Virus record (IMG/VR): IMGVR_UViG_3300047319_000410
Location: 1 to 64,000 of that record
From: a virus
Length of the DNA: 64,000 bases
Strand: one strand, 5' to 3'
Position 1 is the first letter of the stretch. Every line of letters starts with the position of its first letter. Positions 1 through 7,063 of the stretch are shown here, piece by piece. A program made the translations under genes and the position numbers. The notes beneath the pieces are model-generated. The model searched no databases. It was given only the letters and a program-made list of their open reading frames with translations, and was not told where the DNA came from.

Positions 1-18
1 ATTAATGTGCCTCGCTCC

Positions 19-1155
19 TTATTCCGGAGTATAAGCATTATTAATAATAAAGTCTGTTAATTTCTTAGAAGATATAATTGGATAATTATTTAATTCTAAT
101 TTTATTATCTTCTCTATATTATCTTTTGTAAGAGGATTAAAGAATACCATATTATCAATTCGATCTAAAAACTCAGGAGATAAGTGTTTCTTTATATCCT
201 CTAATATTGACTCTTTACTAGAAACATAAGTACTTATCTTTTCTCCAAGACCAATCTTTTTAACTCCTACAGTATCTTTTAATCCTTGGTTAGAGGTAAA
301 GATAAACACTGATTTACTAAAGTCTAATGTTTGTCCTAGGTTATCTGTAACCTTGCCTTCATCTAATAAGTTTAATAAGAACTCTTGAAACTTTTCATTT
401 GCCTTTTCAAACTCATCAAATAAAAGTACCCATCTATTAGAAATTGCAGCTTTTTGACCTAATACAGTATTCTCTGTATGTCCAATATATCCAGGAGGAG
501 ATCCAATTAATTTAGTATACTCTCCACCATTAGAATATTCTCCACAGTTAATTTGATAAAAGTTCTTTAACTGTTTGCCAAGAATCTTAGCGCAGTGACT
601 CTTCCCACATCCAGGTTGTCCTGCGAAGTAAAAAGAAGTATGAGTACTTAAACCAGTAGCCATTAATTTTAATGTGCTTACTATATTTTTAATTACTTCT
701 TCTTGTCCAATAAGATTCTCTTTTAAAGATGATTCAATCCTATTAACATCAGTAAGAGAAGATAACTCAATTTCAGGGCTAGCTTCAACATTTACTATGT
801 TCTCAGCTTGTTGTTCCTTCATCAATTGATTTACAATTGAGAGGTTAATTATCTTACAAACTAATGCTACGCTGAATCTAGGATAGATTGATACTATGTA
901 TTCATACAATATACTAGTAAACTCAATCTTATTCTCTTCCTCTATAGTCTTATAGAGCTTACGCCAATTAGTAACTAACTTTTTAACTAAGAATAAATGA
1001 TATGCACTTAAAGTTAGCGATGTATTATCGGTTATTAATAAATTTAATTCACTGAGTATTTCATTAAACTCAGCGACATTAATTTTCCTAATCGTTACTA
1101 TCTTCTTTGAGGCTGGGTCCGCTACCCGGAAGTCTTGGTTTGAGTTTTTTGTCAT
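19..1155 (-). CDS. ClpA/ClpB-like AAA+ ATPase, single module
   Basis: This 378-residue protein carries one AAA+ module of the ClpA/ClpB D2 type. Visible are Walker A (GQPGCGKS, about residue 178), the Clp pore-loop signature GSPPGYIG, Walker B (LLFDEFEKA), sensor 1 (FIFTSN) and an arginine-finger region (PEFLDRID). ClpB-type proteins unfold or disaggregate proteins with ATP. The N-terminal 150 residues are not recognised and could bind a substrate or adaptor. Only about 50 residues follow the arginine finger, so the C-terminal small domain is short compared with ClpB. The start overlaps the upstream gene by 68 bases, so a shorter start is possible. AAA+ assignment is firm; the phage role is unknown. 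Confidence 0.85.
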   Translation of the reverse strand: MTKNSNQDFRVADPASKKIVTIRKINVAEFNEILSELNLLITDNTSLTLSAYHLFLVKKLVTNWRKLYKTIEEENKIEFTSILYEYIVSIYPRFSVALVCKIINLSIVNQLMKEQQAENIVNVEASPEIELSSLTDVNRIESSLKENLIGQEEVIKNIVSTLKLMATGLSTHTSFYFAGQPGCGKSHCAKILGKQLKNFYQINCGEYSNGGEYTKLIGSPPGYIGHTENTVLGQKAAISNRWVLLFDEFEKANEKFQEFLLNLLDEGKVTDNLGQTLDFSKSVFIFTSNQGLKDTVGVKKIGLGEKISTYVSSKESILEDIKKHLSPEFLDRIDNMVFFNPLTKDNIEKIIKLELNNYPIISSKKLTDFIINNAYTPE

Positions 1156-1459
1156 TTTTTAATAAATCTTGAAAACTTGGAGTTAATTTCTCGAACGGAC
1201 TATCTTCGGCAGTAATCTTGGAAACCACACTTATAAGTTTAGTAAGGTTTTCGGTAGACGCTTGAAGCAATTTCAAGCAAGTTAACATTTGCTCTTTATC
1301 AGAGTCTCTATTATTTTCCTCTACCAGTCTTTTATATAATTGGTAGACTTCCCAGGACTGTTTTCTATCTTCGGTTGCCTTTTCGTGAACAAACTTAATA
1401 AATCTATTAAGCTGATTCCTGGTTGTTAAGGGCTTTTTTAACTTATAGGGGGCTGGCAT
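1088..1459 (-). CDS. Hypothetical protein, 123 residues, helical
   Basis: Not recognised. It is a charged, mostly helical 123-residue protein with a proline/glycine-rich, acidic end. Size and helicity would fit a small terminase subunit or a DNA-binding adaptor, but no motif supports either. Its start codon lies in the right arm of a perfect 10-bp hairpin (1458-1483) whose loop holds the likely ribosome-binding sequence GAAAG, so its translation may depend on ribosomes finishing the preceding 46-residue gene. It overlaps the ClpB-like gene by 68 bases. Confidence 0.6.
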   Translation of the reverse strand: MPAPYKLKKPLTTRNQLNRFIKFVHEKATEDRKQSWEVYQLYKRLVEENNRDSDKEQMLTCLKLLQASTENLTKLISVVSKITAEDSPFEKLTPSFQDLLKNDKKLKPRLPGSGPSLKEDSND

Positions 1460-1483
1460 ATAACATAACTTTCTATGTTATAT
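1458..1483 (-). promoter_or_regulatory. Hairpin over a start codon
   Basis: On the minus strand ATATAACATA, loop GAAAGT, TATGTTATAT form a perfect 10-bp stem. The left arm contains the TAA stop of the 46-residue gene (1478-1480). The right arm reaches into the ATG of the 123-residue gene (1457-1459), and the loop holds the SD-like GAAAG. The arrangement fits translational coupling: a ribosome terminating on the upstream gene would open the stem. This is inferred from sequence only. Confidence 0.5.
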
Positions 1484-1618
1484 AGGTTTAATGGCCCTCG
1501 ATACTTCTCTTTTTATTACATAGGTAATAATATCATTAATCTCCTCAGTATCCATAGTTTTAAAGTCATAAATTGAATGACCACAGGATACATCAAAGAA
1601 TAAAAGATTAGCTTCCAT
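1478..1618 (-). CDS. Small hypothetical protein, 46 residues
   Basis: A 46-residue frame beginning MEANLLFFDVSCGHSIYDFK and ending REVSRAIKPI. It overlaps the end of the preceding 53-residue gene by 11 bases, and its stop codon sits in the hairpin before the next gene, so both ends fit the operon. A purine-rich AGAGG lies about 13 bases before the ATG, which is far for a ribosome-binding site. No family was recognised. Confidence 0.5.
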   Translation of the reverse strand: MEANLLFFDVSCGHSIYDFKTMDTEEINDIITYVIKREVSRAIKPI

Positions 1619-1769
1619 ACTTATCAATTTGCCTCTGCTTCTCTTTTCTTGCTTCTTCTAAATTACCTTCGTCGTAAGCATCATAACCTTGTTTTGGGCC
1701 TTTTAACTTAGGTTTATTCTTTTTACTTTTTGGAGTATAATCCTTACGATCTTTATAAGTCTTTCCCAT
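1608..1769 (-). CDS. Small basic protein, 53 residues
   Basis: A 53-residue, lysine-rich frame starting MGKTYKDRKDYTPKSKK and ending RQIDKYGS. A good ribosome-binding site (AGAGGA, about 5 bases before the ATG) supports it. It overlaps its upstream neighbour by 17 bases and its downstream neighbour by 11, typical of this operon. The function is unknown. The high charge and lack of hydrophobic core suggest a disordered or nucleic-acid-associated peptide, which is inference. Confidence 0.6.
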   Translation of the reverse strand: MGKTYKDRKDYTPKSKKNKPKLKGPKQGYDAYDEGNLEEARKEKQRQIDKYGS

Positions 1770-1959
1770 CTTCTTCCTCTAATCTAATTAAATGAGCAGT
1801 TAGATAAACCACTAAATCTAGAGCCTCTTCGACAGCCTCTTTAAGATAATTTCGTGTGTCATTTAAAGTTAATTCTTTATTATATGTACGTTGGCCTTTT
1901 TCCAATCGTTCTTTAATTCTTTTTATGACTTCTTTATTGAGTCCTCTGTCTTTTGCCAT
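1753..1959 (-). CDS. MazG-like small all-alpha protein
   Basis: A 68-residue protein with the pattern RIKERLEKGQ, then N-x-L-K-E-A-V-E-E-A-L-D-L-V-V-Y-L. The spaced acidic residues EAVEEALD resemble the metal-binding helix of MazG/dUTPase-like all-alpha NTP pyrophosphohydrolases. Similar short proteins are common in phages and are usually left unnamed. If active it would hydrolyse a nucleoside triphosphate. It is half the length of a typical MazG unit, so it may need to form oligomers. It overlaps both neighbours. Confidence 0.55.
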   Translation of the reverse strand: MAKDRGLNKEVIKRIKERLEKGQRTYNKELTLNDTRNYLKEAVEEALDLVVYLTAHLIRLEEEDGKDL

Positions 1960-2156
1960 AAATAATGCTCATGTGCTTTCTGTCTAACTAACTCAGCTTC
2001 CATTATCTTTTTATCTTTTTCAAGAAGATGTTGGTACCATTCTCTATTAATTCGTCTAGTATCCAACCACAATCTATAGTTAATAGCCCAACTGGTTTTA
2101 AATATCTTATCCAGTTGGGCTAATATAATTGTAACTATAATCTTAAGCCATCTCAT
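1923..2156 (-). CDS. Hypothetical protein with N-terminal hydrophobic helix
   Basis: A 77-residue protein whose first 16 residues (MRWLKIIVTIILAQLD) form a short hydrophobic helix, followed by a basic, tryptophan- and tyrosine-rich segment and a charged helix. It may be an inner-membrane-anchored peptide; the hydrophobic part is short, so this is weak. Its stop region overlaps the next gene by 37 bases, and it meets the upstream gene at a shared base. No family recognised. Confidence 0.55.
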   Translation of the reverse strand: MRWLKIIVTIILAQLDKIFKTSWAINYRLWLDTRRINREWYQHLLEKDKKIMEAELVRQKAHEHYLWQKTEDSIKKS

Positions 2157-2485
2157 TACATATTCTTATCAATATAACTAATTACTTCATCCCAAGTATC
2201 ACAGCTATCATTAAGCCTAATTAATTCGTTTTCGTCACTTTCTTTAAAATGAATAGCTTTTTGATATCTATCTGGAAGTCTAGTATCGCATTGAGCTACA
2301 GTATCCCCAGCAGGATATAAGAATATATTAGGATCTTCTATGTCCCAATTACCACTATTATTAGAAATATCACAAAGAACTCCTAAGCAACAAAAACTAT
2401 TTCCAATTCGTAATTGTCCTTTAGCCTTCCTATACTTCTTAGACCTAAGAGCCCGTAGCCATTTACTCTTAACTGCTTTATTCAT
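2156..2485 (-). CDS. Conserved phage protein with FCCLGVLCD motif
   Basis: A 109-residue protein with the pattern W-L-x-A-L-R-S-x-x-Y near the N-terminus, then FCCLGVLCDI and a C-terminal LNDSCDTWDEVISYI. This combination recurs in many unrelated phages as a small protein of unknown function. The clustered cysteines could bind a metal, but the spacing is not a standard zinc finger. It is followed after 2 bases (in transcription order, preceded) by the 64-residue gene. Confidence 0.65.
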   Translation of the reverse strand: MNKAVKSKWLRALRSKKYRKAKGQLRIGNSFCCLGVLCDISNNSGNWDIEDPNIFLYPAGDTVAQCDTRLPDRYQKAIHFKESDENELIRLNDSCDTWDEVISYIDKNM

Positions 2486-2487
2486 AA

Positions 2488-2682
2488 TTACTTGCCTTGC
2501 ATAAACTCAATAAATGCAGCTTGCCGATCAATTCCTCTTTCCTTTTGAGCCTTAGTCATTCGAAATCTCTTATTAGTTGCAACCCGATAAGCCTCAGGAT
2601 CAGGATACTTTAGGTTTCCTGCTACTACTGTATTTTCTTGTTCGGTTTCTACTTCTGGTTCATCTAAAATATTGTCGTTCAT
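2488..2682 (-). CDS. Hypothetical protein, 64 residues
   Basis: A 64-residue protein with an acidic N-terminal third and a basic C-terminal half (RFRMTKAQKERGIDRQAAFIEFMQGK). No family was recognised. It is the first gene after a 113-base gap that carries a TATAAT box and a 15-base palindrome, so it probably heads the small-gene operon reading to the left. Confidence 0.55.
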   Translation of the reverse strand: MNDNILDEPEVETEQENTVVAGNLKYPDPEAYRVATNKRFRMTKAQKERGIDRQAAFIEFMQGK

Positions 2683-2724
2683 AGTTTTCTCGTTATAATC
2701 TTTTTGTTTAAAGTCTAATTAGAT

Positions 2725-2739
2725 CGAGCACCGTGCTCG
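2725..2739. repeat. 15-base GC-rich palindrome, operator-like
   Basis: CGAGCAC-C-GTGCTCG is a perfect 7-bp inverted repeat around one base, unusually GC-rich for this sequence. It lies 12 bases downstream of a TATAAT box (2751-2756, minus strand) and about 40 bases before the next start codon. No T-tract follows, so an operator or 5'-leader structure is more likely than a terminator. Confidence 0.4.
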
Positions 2740-2750
2740 TCTTACCCCTT

Positions 2751-2756
2751 ATTATA
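2751..2756 (-). promoter_or_regulatory. Putative -10 box of the small-gene operon
   Basis: TATAAT in the context CCCGTATAATAAGGGG on the minus strand, in the gap between uvsX and the small-gene operon. No good -35 hexamer is visible at 16-18 bases. The chance of TATAAT in AT-rich DNA is high, so support comes mainly from its position in a rare gene gap. Confidence 0.4.
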
Positions 2757-2795
2757 CGGGATAGGGCCGATATATTAAAAGTAACTCGATTTTAT

Positions 2796-3791
2796 TTAAC
2801 TTAACTTTTCCCGTAAAGTTTTGAATGACGGGTCGTTAAGTAACTTGTCTTCAAATGCTGATTCTCTGAATTTATCACTAGAATTAGGAAGACTAAACCA
2901 GCCCTTATCATAAGCTATTAGTTCTCCAGTACCAACAAAAAACTTAGTTAGACCATAATTAGGATCTAAGCCCTTGTTCCAAACTATCTTAAATGGACAG
3001 GTTCTAAAAGGAGAAGCATTCTTATTCTTTTTATTTCTAACTTCCCCCACTATCCCATAAGGTACATCGTTATCCTTAAGGATATCAGAAGATTTATTAG
3101 AAGCTATTTGAAGACTAATATTAACATAGTATTCAAGACTTCTACCCCCACCTGCTCTAGTTTCTGGGGATCCGAATACTACTCCTGCTTTATGTCTTAC
3201 TTGATTAACCAATATGAATAAGACATTTTGCTTTCGTACAATAGGATTAATTTTACGAAGTAATCTTCCTATTGTCTTAGCTCTAATTGCCCCTCCCATA
3301 TTATTCTCATCAGTCATTTCTTCTGCTAACTCTTTTTCCGTGGTCGCAGTACCCAGACTATCGAGAACAATTACAATAGGAGTTTTAACATTAATTTCTC
3401 GTACCTTAGTTATAACTTCCTCAGCCTTGGAAAAACATTTCTCTATAGTATCAACATTAGATAAGTCAGGATAAATTAGAGTATCAACATTAATACCTAA
3501 TTTATTTGCTAAAGATTTATTTAAAGTTCCTTCATTATCGAGATAAGCACAAATCCAGCCCTTAGACTGAGCTTCTTTAACTATGATTTGGGCAATATAA
3601 CTCTTGCCCACAGAAGTTTCTCCTATAAGTTCTACTATTGATCCTATAGGTAATCCCTTCTTAAAGTCATCAGAGCATACCCAGTTAATCATATGGGAGC
3701 CCGTACTTACATATTCAATTTCATCTTCATTAGGTTGATCACTAAGAGCACCTACGGACTTTAAAATGTCAATTATTTCGTTTGATTTCAT
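2796..3791 (-). CDS. uvsX: UvsX/RecA-like recombinase
   Basis: This 331-residue protein is a RecA-family strand-exchange ATPase. It shows Walker A GETSVGKS (about residues 57-64), the DNEG segment with the catalytic-glutamate region, Walker B IVIVLDSLG and the L2/NQVR region (NQVRHKAGVVFGSPETRAGGG in two parts). In T4, UvsX pairs single-stranded DNA with homologous duplex for recombination-dependent replication, working with gp32, UvsY and gp46/47; relatives of the first and last are present here. Length is slightly below T4 UvsX. There is no ribosome-binding sequence, and TATAAT lies exactly five bases before the ATG. Confidence 0.93.
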   Translation of the reverse strand: MKSNEIIDILKSVGALSDQPNEDEIEYVSTGSHMINWVCSDDFKKGLPIGSIVELIGETSVGKSYIAQIIVKEAQSKGWICAYLDNEGTLNKSLANKLGINVDTLIYPDLSNVDTIEKCFSKAEEVITKVREINVKTPIVIVLDSLGTATTEKELAEEMTDENNMGGAIRAKTIGRLLRKINPIVRKQNVLFILVNQVRHKAGVVFGSPETRAGGGRSLEYYVNISLQIASNKSSDILKDNDVPYGIVGEVRNKKNKNASPFRTCPFKIVWNKGLDPNYGLTKFFVGTGELIAYDKGWFSLPNSSDKFRESAFEDKLLNDPSFKTLREKLS

Positions 3792-3796
3792 ACTCT

Positions 3797-3802
3797 ATTA
3801 TA
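3797..3802 (-). promoter_or_regulatory. TATAAT five bases before uvsX start
   Basis: On the minus strand GTATAATAGAGTATG joins a -10-like box to the uvsX start with a five-base gap and no ribosome-binding sequence. It also includes the TAA stop of the upstream gene, so part of the motif is explained by coding. If used, the transcript would begin at or next to the AUG. Confidence 0.35.
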
Positions 3803-4037
3803 CTGAATTTGACTCTTTTGACTTGACACTTTCCATAGAAATTGTCTTTCTTGTCTTTGACTCTTTTATAGTATCTAATAGTTTCTTAGCTAACACTACT
3901 GCTCCATCACCATAATTATGTTCAATAACTGTTCCATCATCACAGTCATAAGTAAATGGTTGAGTAAGTCCTTCTCTACGAACTGCTGATCTAGCCAGAA
4001 TAGGAGTCCCATTAATAGCAATGTGTACACTAATCAT
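3798..4037 (-). CDS. Hypothetical protein, 79 residues
   Basis: A 79-residue protein starting MISVHIAINGTPILARSAVRR, predicted as a small beta-rich domain with a basic, serine-rich tail. It has a good ribosome-binding site (AAGGA, 7 bases before the ATG) and follows the tRNA genes closely, so it is probably cotranscribed with them. Similar short proteins occur in other phages without known function. Confidence 0.6.
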   Translation of the reverse strand: MISVHIAINGTPILARSAVRREGLTQPFTYDCDDGTVIEHNYGDGAVVLAKKLLDTIKESKTRKTISMESVKSKESNSV

Positions 4038-4052
4038 AATAATTCCTTTAAG

Positions 4053-4127
4053 TGGCTGTGGGAAAAGGACTTGAACCTTTACTAGTCGCTTTAACAGAGC
4101 GGTGCATCACCATTATGCTACCCCACA
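4053..4127 (-). tRNA. tRNA-Asn (GTT)
   Basis: The minus strand folds as a full cloverleaf: acceptor TGTGGGG with TCCCACA, D-stem GCAT/ATGC with a GG-containing loop, anticodon stem CGCT/AGCG around the loop CTGTTAA (anticodon GTT), and T-arm AAAGG-TTCAAGT-CCTTT. The 3' CCA is encoded. A phage tRNA-Asn would serve AAC/AAU codons, which are common in this AT-rich genome. Confidence 0.93.
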
Positions 4128-4133
4128 AAAAAT

Positions 4134-4209
4134 TGGAGCAGGGGGCTGGACTTGATACCAGCAATCTCTGGGCTTCGGACCACAGTGAGTTCAATTTCTC
4201 TACCCCCGC
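4134..4209 (-). tRNA. tRNA-like gene, aberrant anticodon and T arms
   Basis: Six bases upstream of tRNA-Asn lies a second cloverleaf candidate with acceptor GCGGGGG paired to CCCCTGC, TA at positions 8-9, encoded CCA and discriminator T. The D loop lacks the usual GG. The anticodon region CTGTGGTCCGAAGCCCAG and the T arm GCTGG-TATCAAGT-CCAGC each have one base too many. Depending on the bulge the anticodon reads CCG (Arg) or is undetermined. It may be a degenerate tRNA or a tRNA-shaped RNA. Confidence 0.55.
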
Positions 4210-4220
4210 ATTGTTATCTT

Positions 4221-4226
4221 ATTATA
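4221..4226 (-). promoter_or_regulatory. Putative -10 box for the tRNA genes
   Basis: AGAGTATAATAAG on the minus strand places TATAAT 11 bases before the 5' end of the tRNA-like gene, at the stop codon of the last glycan-cassette gene. The position fits a promoter giving a short-leader tRNA transcript. Confidence 0.4.
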
Positions 4227-4228
4227 CT

Positions 4229-4933
4229 CTAAACTTTATTAGAAAAAGAAGAAATAAAGGATTTTAACTTTTCTGCATCTTTAATCCGCTCATCCTTTAG
4301 AGAAGCGTATAAGTTCTCTACCTGATTGGCTTTATGTCTTTGTAACCTATCAATCGTGGTCTGATCTATAGGAGCTTTACCTACTGAGAAATGTAAATGT
4401 TCTGTAAAGATATCAATATAATGTTTACGACCAATAAGATCAGCTACTTCATTAATCCAAGTATCACAGTAATCAGACACAAAATAAGGAGGAACAACGT
4501 ATCCCAATGTGTTAATCCAATTACGATGTAGGAATCCATGCGTGCCAAAAGACGGTGGCTGAATTCCATCCATTCCATATACGAATAAAATCTTATCTTC
4601 ATACTTATTAAATTCTTCTCTTACCTTATCATCCCATCCTTTAGTTTGAAATATAATATCGTCTCCTGCAAACATTACTATTTCACCATCAGCTAATTCA
4701 TATGCTTTATTAGTCATTTCAGCCATTAAGATTCTAGGACCAATAACTGCGTCTACATGAATGTATGGACCTTTCATGTAAGTTAATCTATCTATAGACT
4801 CTTTATCGTCTTCATCAATATAAAAAATGATCTCTAAATTATATGGTTCGTTAGCTCTCATATAAGCAGATGACCATACTCTAGACATATTTAGAGGACG
4901 GCCGCGAGTCGGACATAGAATAGAGATTTTCAT
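4229..4933 (-). CDS. GT-A-type glycosyltransferase-like protein
   Basis: A 234-residue protein with the GT-A (family 2-like) N-terminus MKISILCPTRGRP and an acidic metal/nucleotide-binding motif AGDDIIF (about residues 88-94), equivalent to DXD. These enzymes transfer sugar from a nucleotide donor. The C-terminal part keeps aromatic and histidine-rich segments (HGFLHRNW, SDYCDTWINE). It closes the cassette and overlaps the PLP-enzyme gene by 4 bases (ATGA type). The donor could be the GDP-sugar made by the three upstream genes, which is inference from order. Confidence 0.75.
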   Translation of the reverse strand: MKISILCPTRGRPLNMSRVWSSAYMRANEPYNLEIIFYIDEDDKESIDRLTYMKGPYIHVDAVIGPRILMAEMTNKAYELADGEIVMFAGDDIIFQTKGWDDKVREEFNKYEDKILFVYGMDGIQPPSFGTHGFLHRNWINTLGYVVPPYFVSDYCDTWINEVADLIGRKHYIDIFTEHLHFSVGKAPIDQTTIDRLQRHKANQVENLYASLKDERIKDAEKLKSFISSFSNKV

Positions 4934-6090
4934 TTGAAGTAGTTAGATACCGTAGTTATAATACGATTAATATTCTCTTCTGTTAAGTATTGATGGCAAC
5001 CAATGTGAATACCATAATCTCCTACATACTCCGCTTCTGGGTAGCATCCTAAGTTATAGTAATCCTTTTCTCTCTCTGCCCTAAATGCATCATGTTGGGT
5101 AAAAGAACATCCAAAATTACGTTTCCAATGAATATCTGCCTTATCTAGTGCTTCTTTTAATCCATGAATCTTACCAGGAACTTTAACCGTCATTGAAATA
5201 CCATGAGGACAATTTTTATTATTTTTATCTTCTTCACTAAACCATAATTCATTCTTAAGGTGAGATAGTCCTACCATTATTCTCTTCATATTAATATATC
5301 GAGTATCAAAAGTCTTCCAAAAATTAGCTATTCCCTCTAAGCCTATTGATGCCTCAAGATCATTCATTTTAGAGTTAAATCCACGTCTTGGGAAGTCAAA
5401 ATAAAGATCTCCATTCCTTCTACCATGAGATCTAGTAGAGTTAATAATATCTGCTATATCCTTACGATTAGTAGATACCATTCCCCCTTCCCCACAACAA
5501 ACTAAATGGGCTACATAAAAACTAAAGGCTGCTGCATCACTATGATGACCAACATATTCATGATCATAAACCGCACCATGAGCTTCACAAGCATCTTCAA
5601 ATAACATTACATTCTGAGAATCCGCTATTGCTTTTAATATTTTCATATTACAAGGCTTGCCCATAGTATGTACAGCAATAATAGCTTGTATTTGAAATCC
5701 TAGTTCTTTATTGGCAGTATCAAAAATACACATAGTTTCTAATACTTTTTGTTCATCTATGTTTAAAGTTTCTCTTTTAATATCCACAGGAACAGGAGTA
5801 AATCCTGCTGCTCTAACGGCATTAGCAGTAGCAATAAAAGATAAAGCAGGAACTATAATTCCGTCTCCTTCTTTAGCTCCAAAATCATAAAGGGTTAGAC
5901 ACATATTAATAACTGCGTCTGTACCTGAACTTACTGCTTTATTGTACTTATATCCAAATAAGTCTCCCCATTGCTTTTCAAATCTCTTAACCTTCTCACC
6001 AGAGCTTGCCCAATTCTTATCACAACAATCCATAAGATTCTTGCGAGCAATTTCTCCAATTCTTAGTTCACCAAATTCTATTCTATCCAT
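4930..6090 (-). CDS. PLP-dependent sugar 3-dehydratase, ColD/RfbH type
   Basis: A 386-residue DegT/DnrJ-fold PLP enzyme. VSSGTDAV, ASF-like PALSFIATANAV and EDACEAHG (with the pyridine-binding Asp166) are typical. In the motif SFYVAHLVCCGEGG the residue at the Schiff-base lysine position is His195 (codon CAT at 5506-5508). Aminotransferases need lysine there. Histidine is the mark of ColD and RfbH/E1 dehydratases, which remove the 3-hydroxyl of a 4-keto-6-deoxy sugar. The C-terminal GIHIGCHQ also resembles ColD. Between a GDP-mannose dehydratase and a Fcl/ColC-like reductase, the likely substrate is GDP-4-keto-6-deoxymannose. A four-cysteine iron-sulfur set as in RfbH was not recognised, which favours ColD. 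Confidence 0.82.
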   Translation of the reverse strand: MDRIEFGELRIGEIARKNLMDCCDKNWASSGEKVKRFEKQWGDLFGYKYNKAVSSGTDAVINMCLTLYDFGAKEGDGIIVPALSFIATANAVRAAGFTPVPVDIKRETLNIDEQKVLETMCIFDTANKELGFQIQAIIAVHTMGKPCNMKILKAIADSQNVMLFEDACEAHGAVYDHEYVGHHSDAAAFSFYVAHLVCCGEGGMVSTNRKDIADIINSTRSHGRRNGDLYFDFPRRGFNSKMNDLEASIGLEGIANFWKTFDTRYINMKRIMVGLSHLKNELWFSEEDKNNKNCPHGISMTVKVPGKIHGLKEALDKADIHWKRNFGCSFTQHDAFRAEREKDYYNLGCYPEAEYVGDYGIHIGCHQYLTEENINRIITTVSNYFK

Positions 6091-7063
6091 TTATTTGATC
6101 CTTAAAATAAAAATGCATATCATATACTAAATCTTCAAAAGAGTATCTTGGCAACCAACCTAATTCTTGTTCTATATAAGTAGAATTTCCTCTTAAAAAT
6201 GTTAATTCAGTTGGTCTAAGATAAATTTTATCTACTTCAACAAATTCCTTATAATCTAATTTACATAATTTAAATGCTATTTCACACAATTCTTTAACAC
6301 TATGAGAACTTCCTGTGGCAACAACAAAATCATCTGGCTTACTATGTTGAAGCATCATCCACATAGCTCTAACATAATCCTTAGCATGTCCCCAATCTCT
6401 AACAGAATCCATATTACCTAATTTTAATTTATTTAACTTCCCACATTTAATATCTAATGCACCTTTAATTATTTTTGCACTAACAAAATTAGTTCCTCTT
6501 CTGGGGGATTCGTGATTAAATAATATTCCATTAGATATAAACATTCTATATGAATCTCTATAATTTTTACATATATTATATGCGAATAATTTAGAAGACC
6601 CGTATGGAGAAACAGGCTTCATTTCAGAAAACTCATCAAGATATCCATATTTATTTAAAGGAGTGTTACCATACATCTCAGAGGTAGCTGCGTTATAAAT
6701 CTTAGCCATTGGGCATATTAATCTAGCAGCCTCTAATAAGTTTAAAGTACCTACCGCATTAACTTGAGTAGTATAAACTGGGTTATCAAAACTAATCCTA
6801 ACGTGAGACTGGGCAGCTAAATGATAAATCTCATTAGGCATACACTCTTGTAATACCTTAATTAAAGACATGCTATCAGTCATATCAGCATATCTTCTTT
6901 GGATCTTATCTATTACTCCTGCTTCATTAAGTCTAGAAGTTTGAGTCTCTGCTACTGAGTGTCTACGAATAGTTCCCCAGACTTCATATCCTTTACTAAG
7001 TAATAACTCAGTAAGATAAGATCCGTCCTGGGAACTGATTCCAGTTATTAATGCTTTTTTCAT
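6083..7063 (-). CDS. gmd: GDP-mannose 4,6-dehydratase
   Basis: A 326-residue extended short-chain dehydrogenase. It has the Gmd nucleotide-binding start ALITGISSQDGSYL, the catalytic AATSEMYG segment (Thr127, Glu129), the Tyr154-x3-Lys158 pair in YGSSK, and the Gmd-specific ESPRRG. The enzyme converts GDP-D-mannose to GDP-4-keto-6-deoxy-D-mannose with bound NADP. Length is a little below the bacterial average of about 345. It overlaps its neighbours by 8 and 4 bases and supplies the substrate for the two adjacent sugar enzymes. Confidence 0.93.
   Translation of the reverse strand: MKKALITGISSQDGSYLTELLLSKGYEVWGTIRRHSVAETQTSRLNEAGVIDKIQRRYADMTDSMSLIKVLQECMPNEIYHLAAQSHVRISFDNPVYTTQVNAVGTLNLLEAARLICPMAKIYNAATSEMYGNTPLNKYGYLDEFSEMKPVSPYGSSKLFAYNICKNYRDSYRMFISNGILFNHESPRRGTNFVSAKIIKGALDIKCGKLNKLKLGNMDSVRDWGHAKDYVRAMWMMLQHSKPDDFVVATGSSHSVKELCEIAFKLCKLDYKEFVEVDKIYLRPTELTFLRGNSTYIEQELGWLPRYSFEDLVYDMHFYFKDQING

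Noticed and set aside
3820-3870. TTGACA-like boxes and short TTTGACTCTTTT repeats near uvsX
   Set aside because: They are on the plus strand where no gene follows, and fall in the lysine/serine-rich codons of the 79-residue gene.
4134-4209. tRNA-Arg (TCG) on the plus strand
   Set aside because: The plus-strand fold gives loop CTTCGGA, but lacks CCA, U8 and a T-arm consensus, which all exist on the minus strand.
4930-6090. Calling the PLP enzyme a sugar aminotransferase (e.g. perosamine synthase)
   Set aside because: The lysine needed for transamination is replaced by His195 in SFYVAH; the dehydratase call is a better fit.
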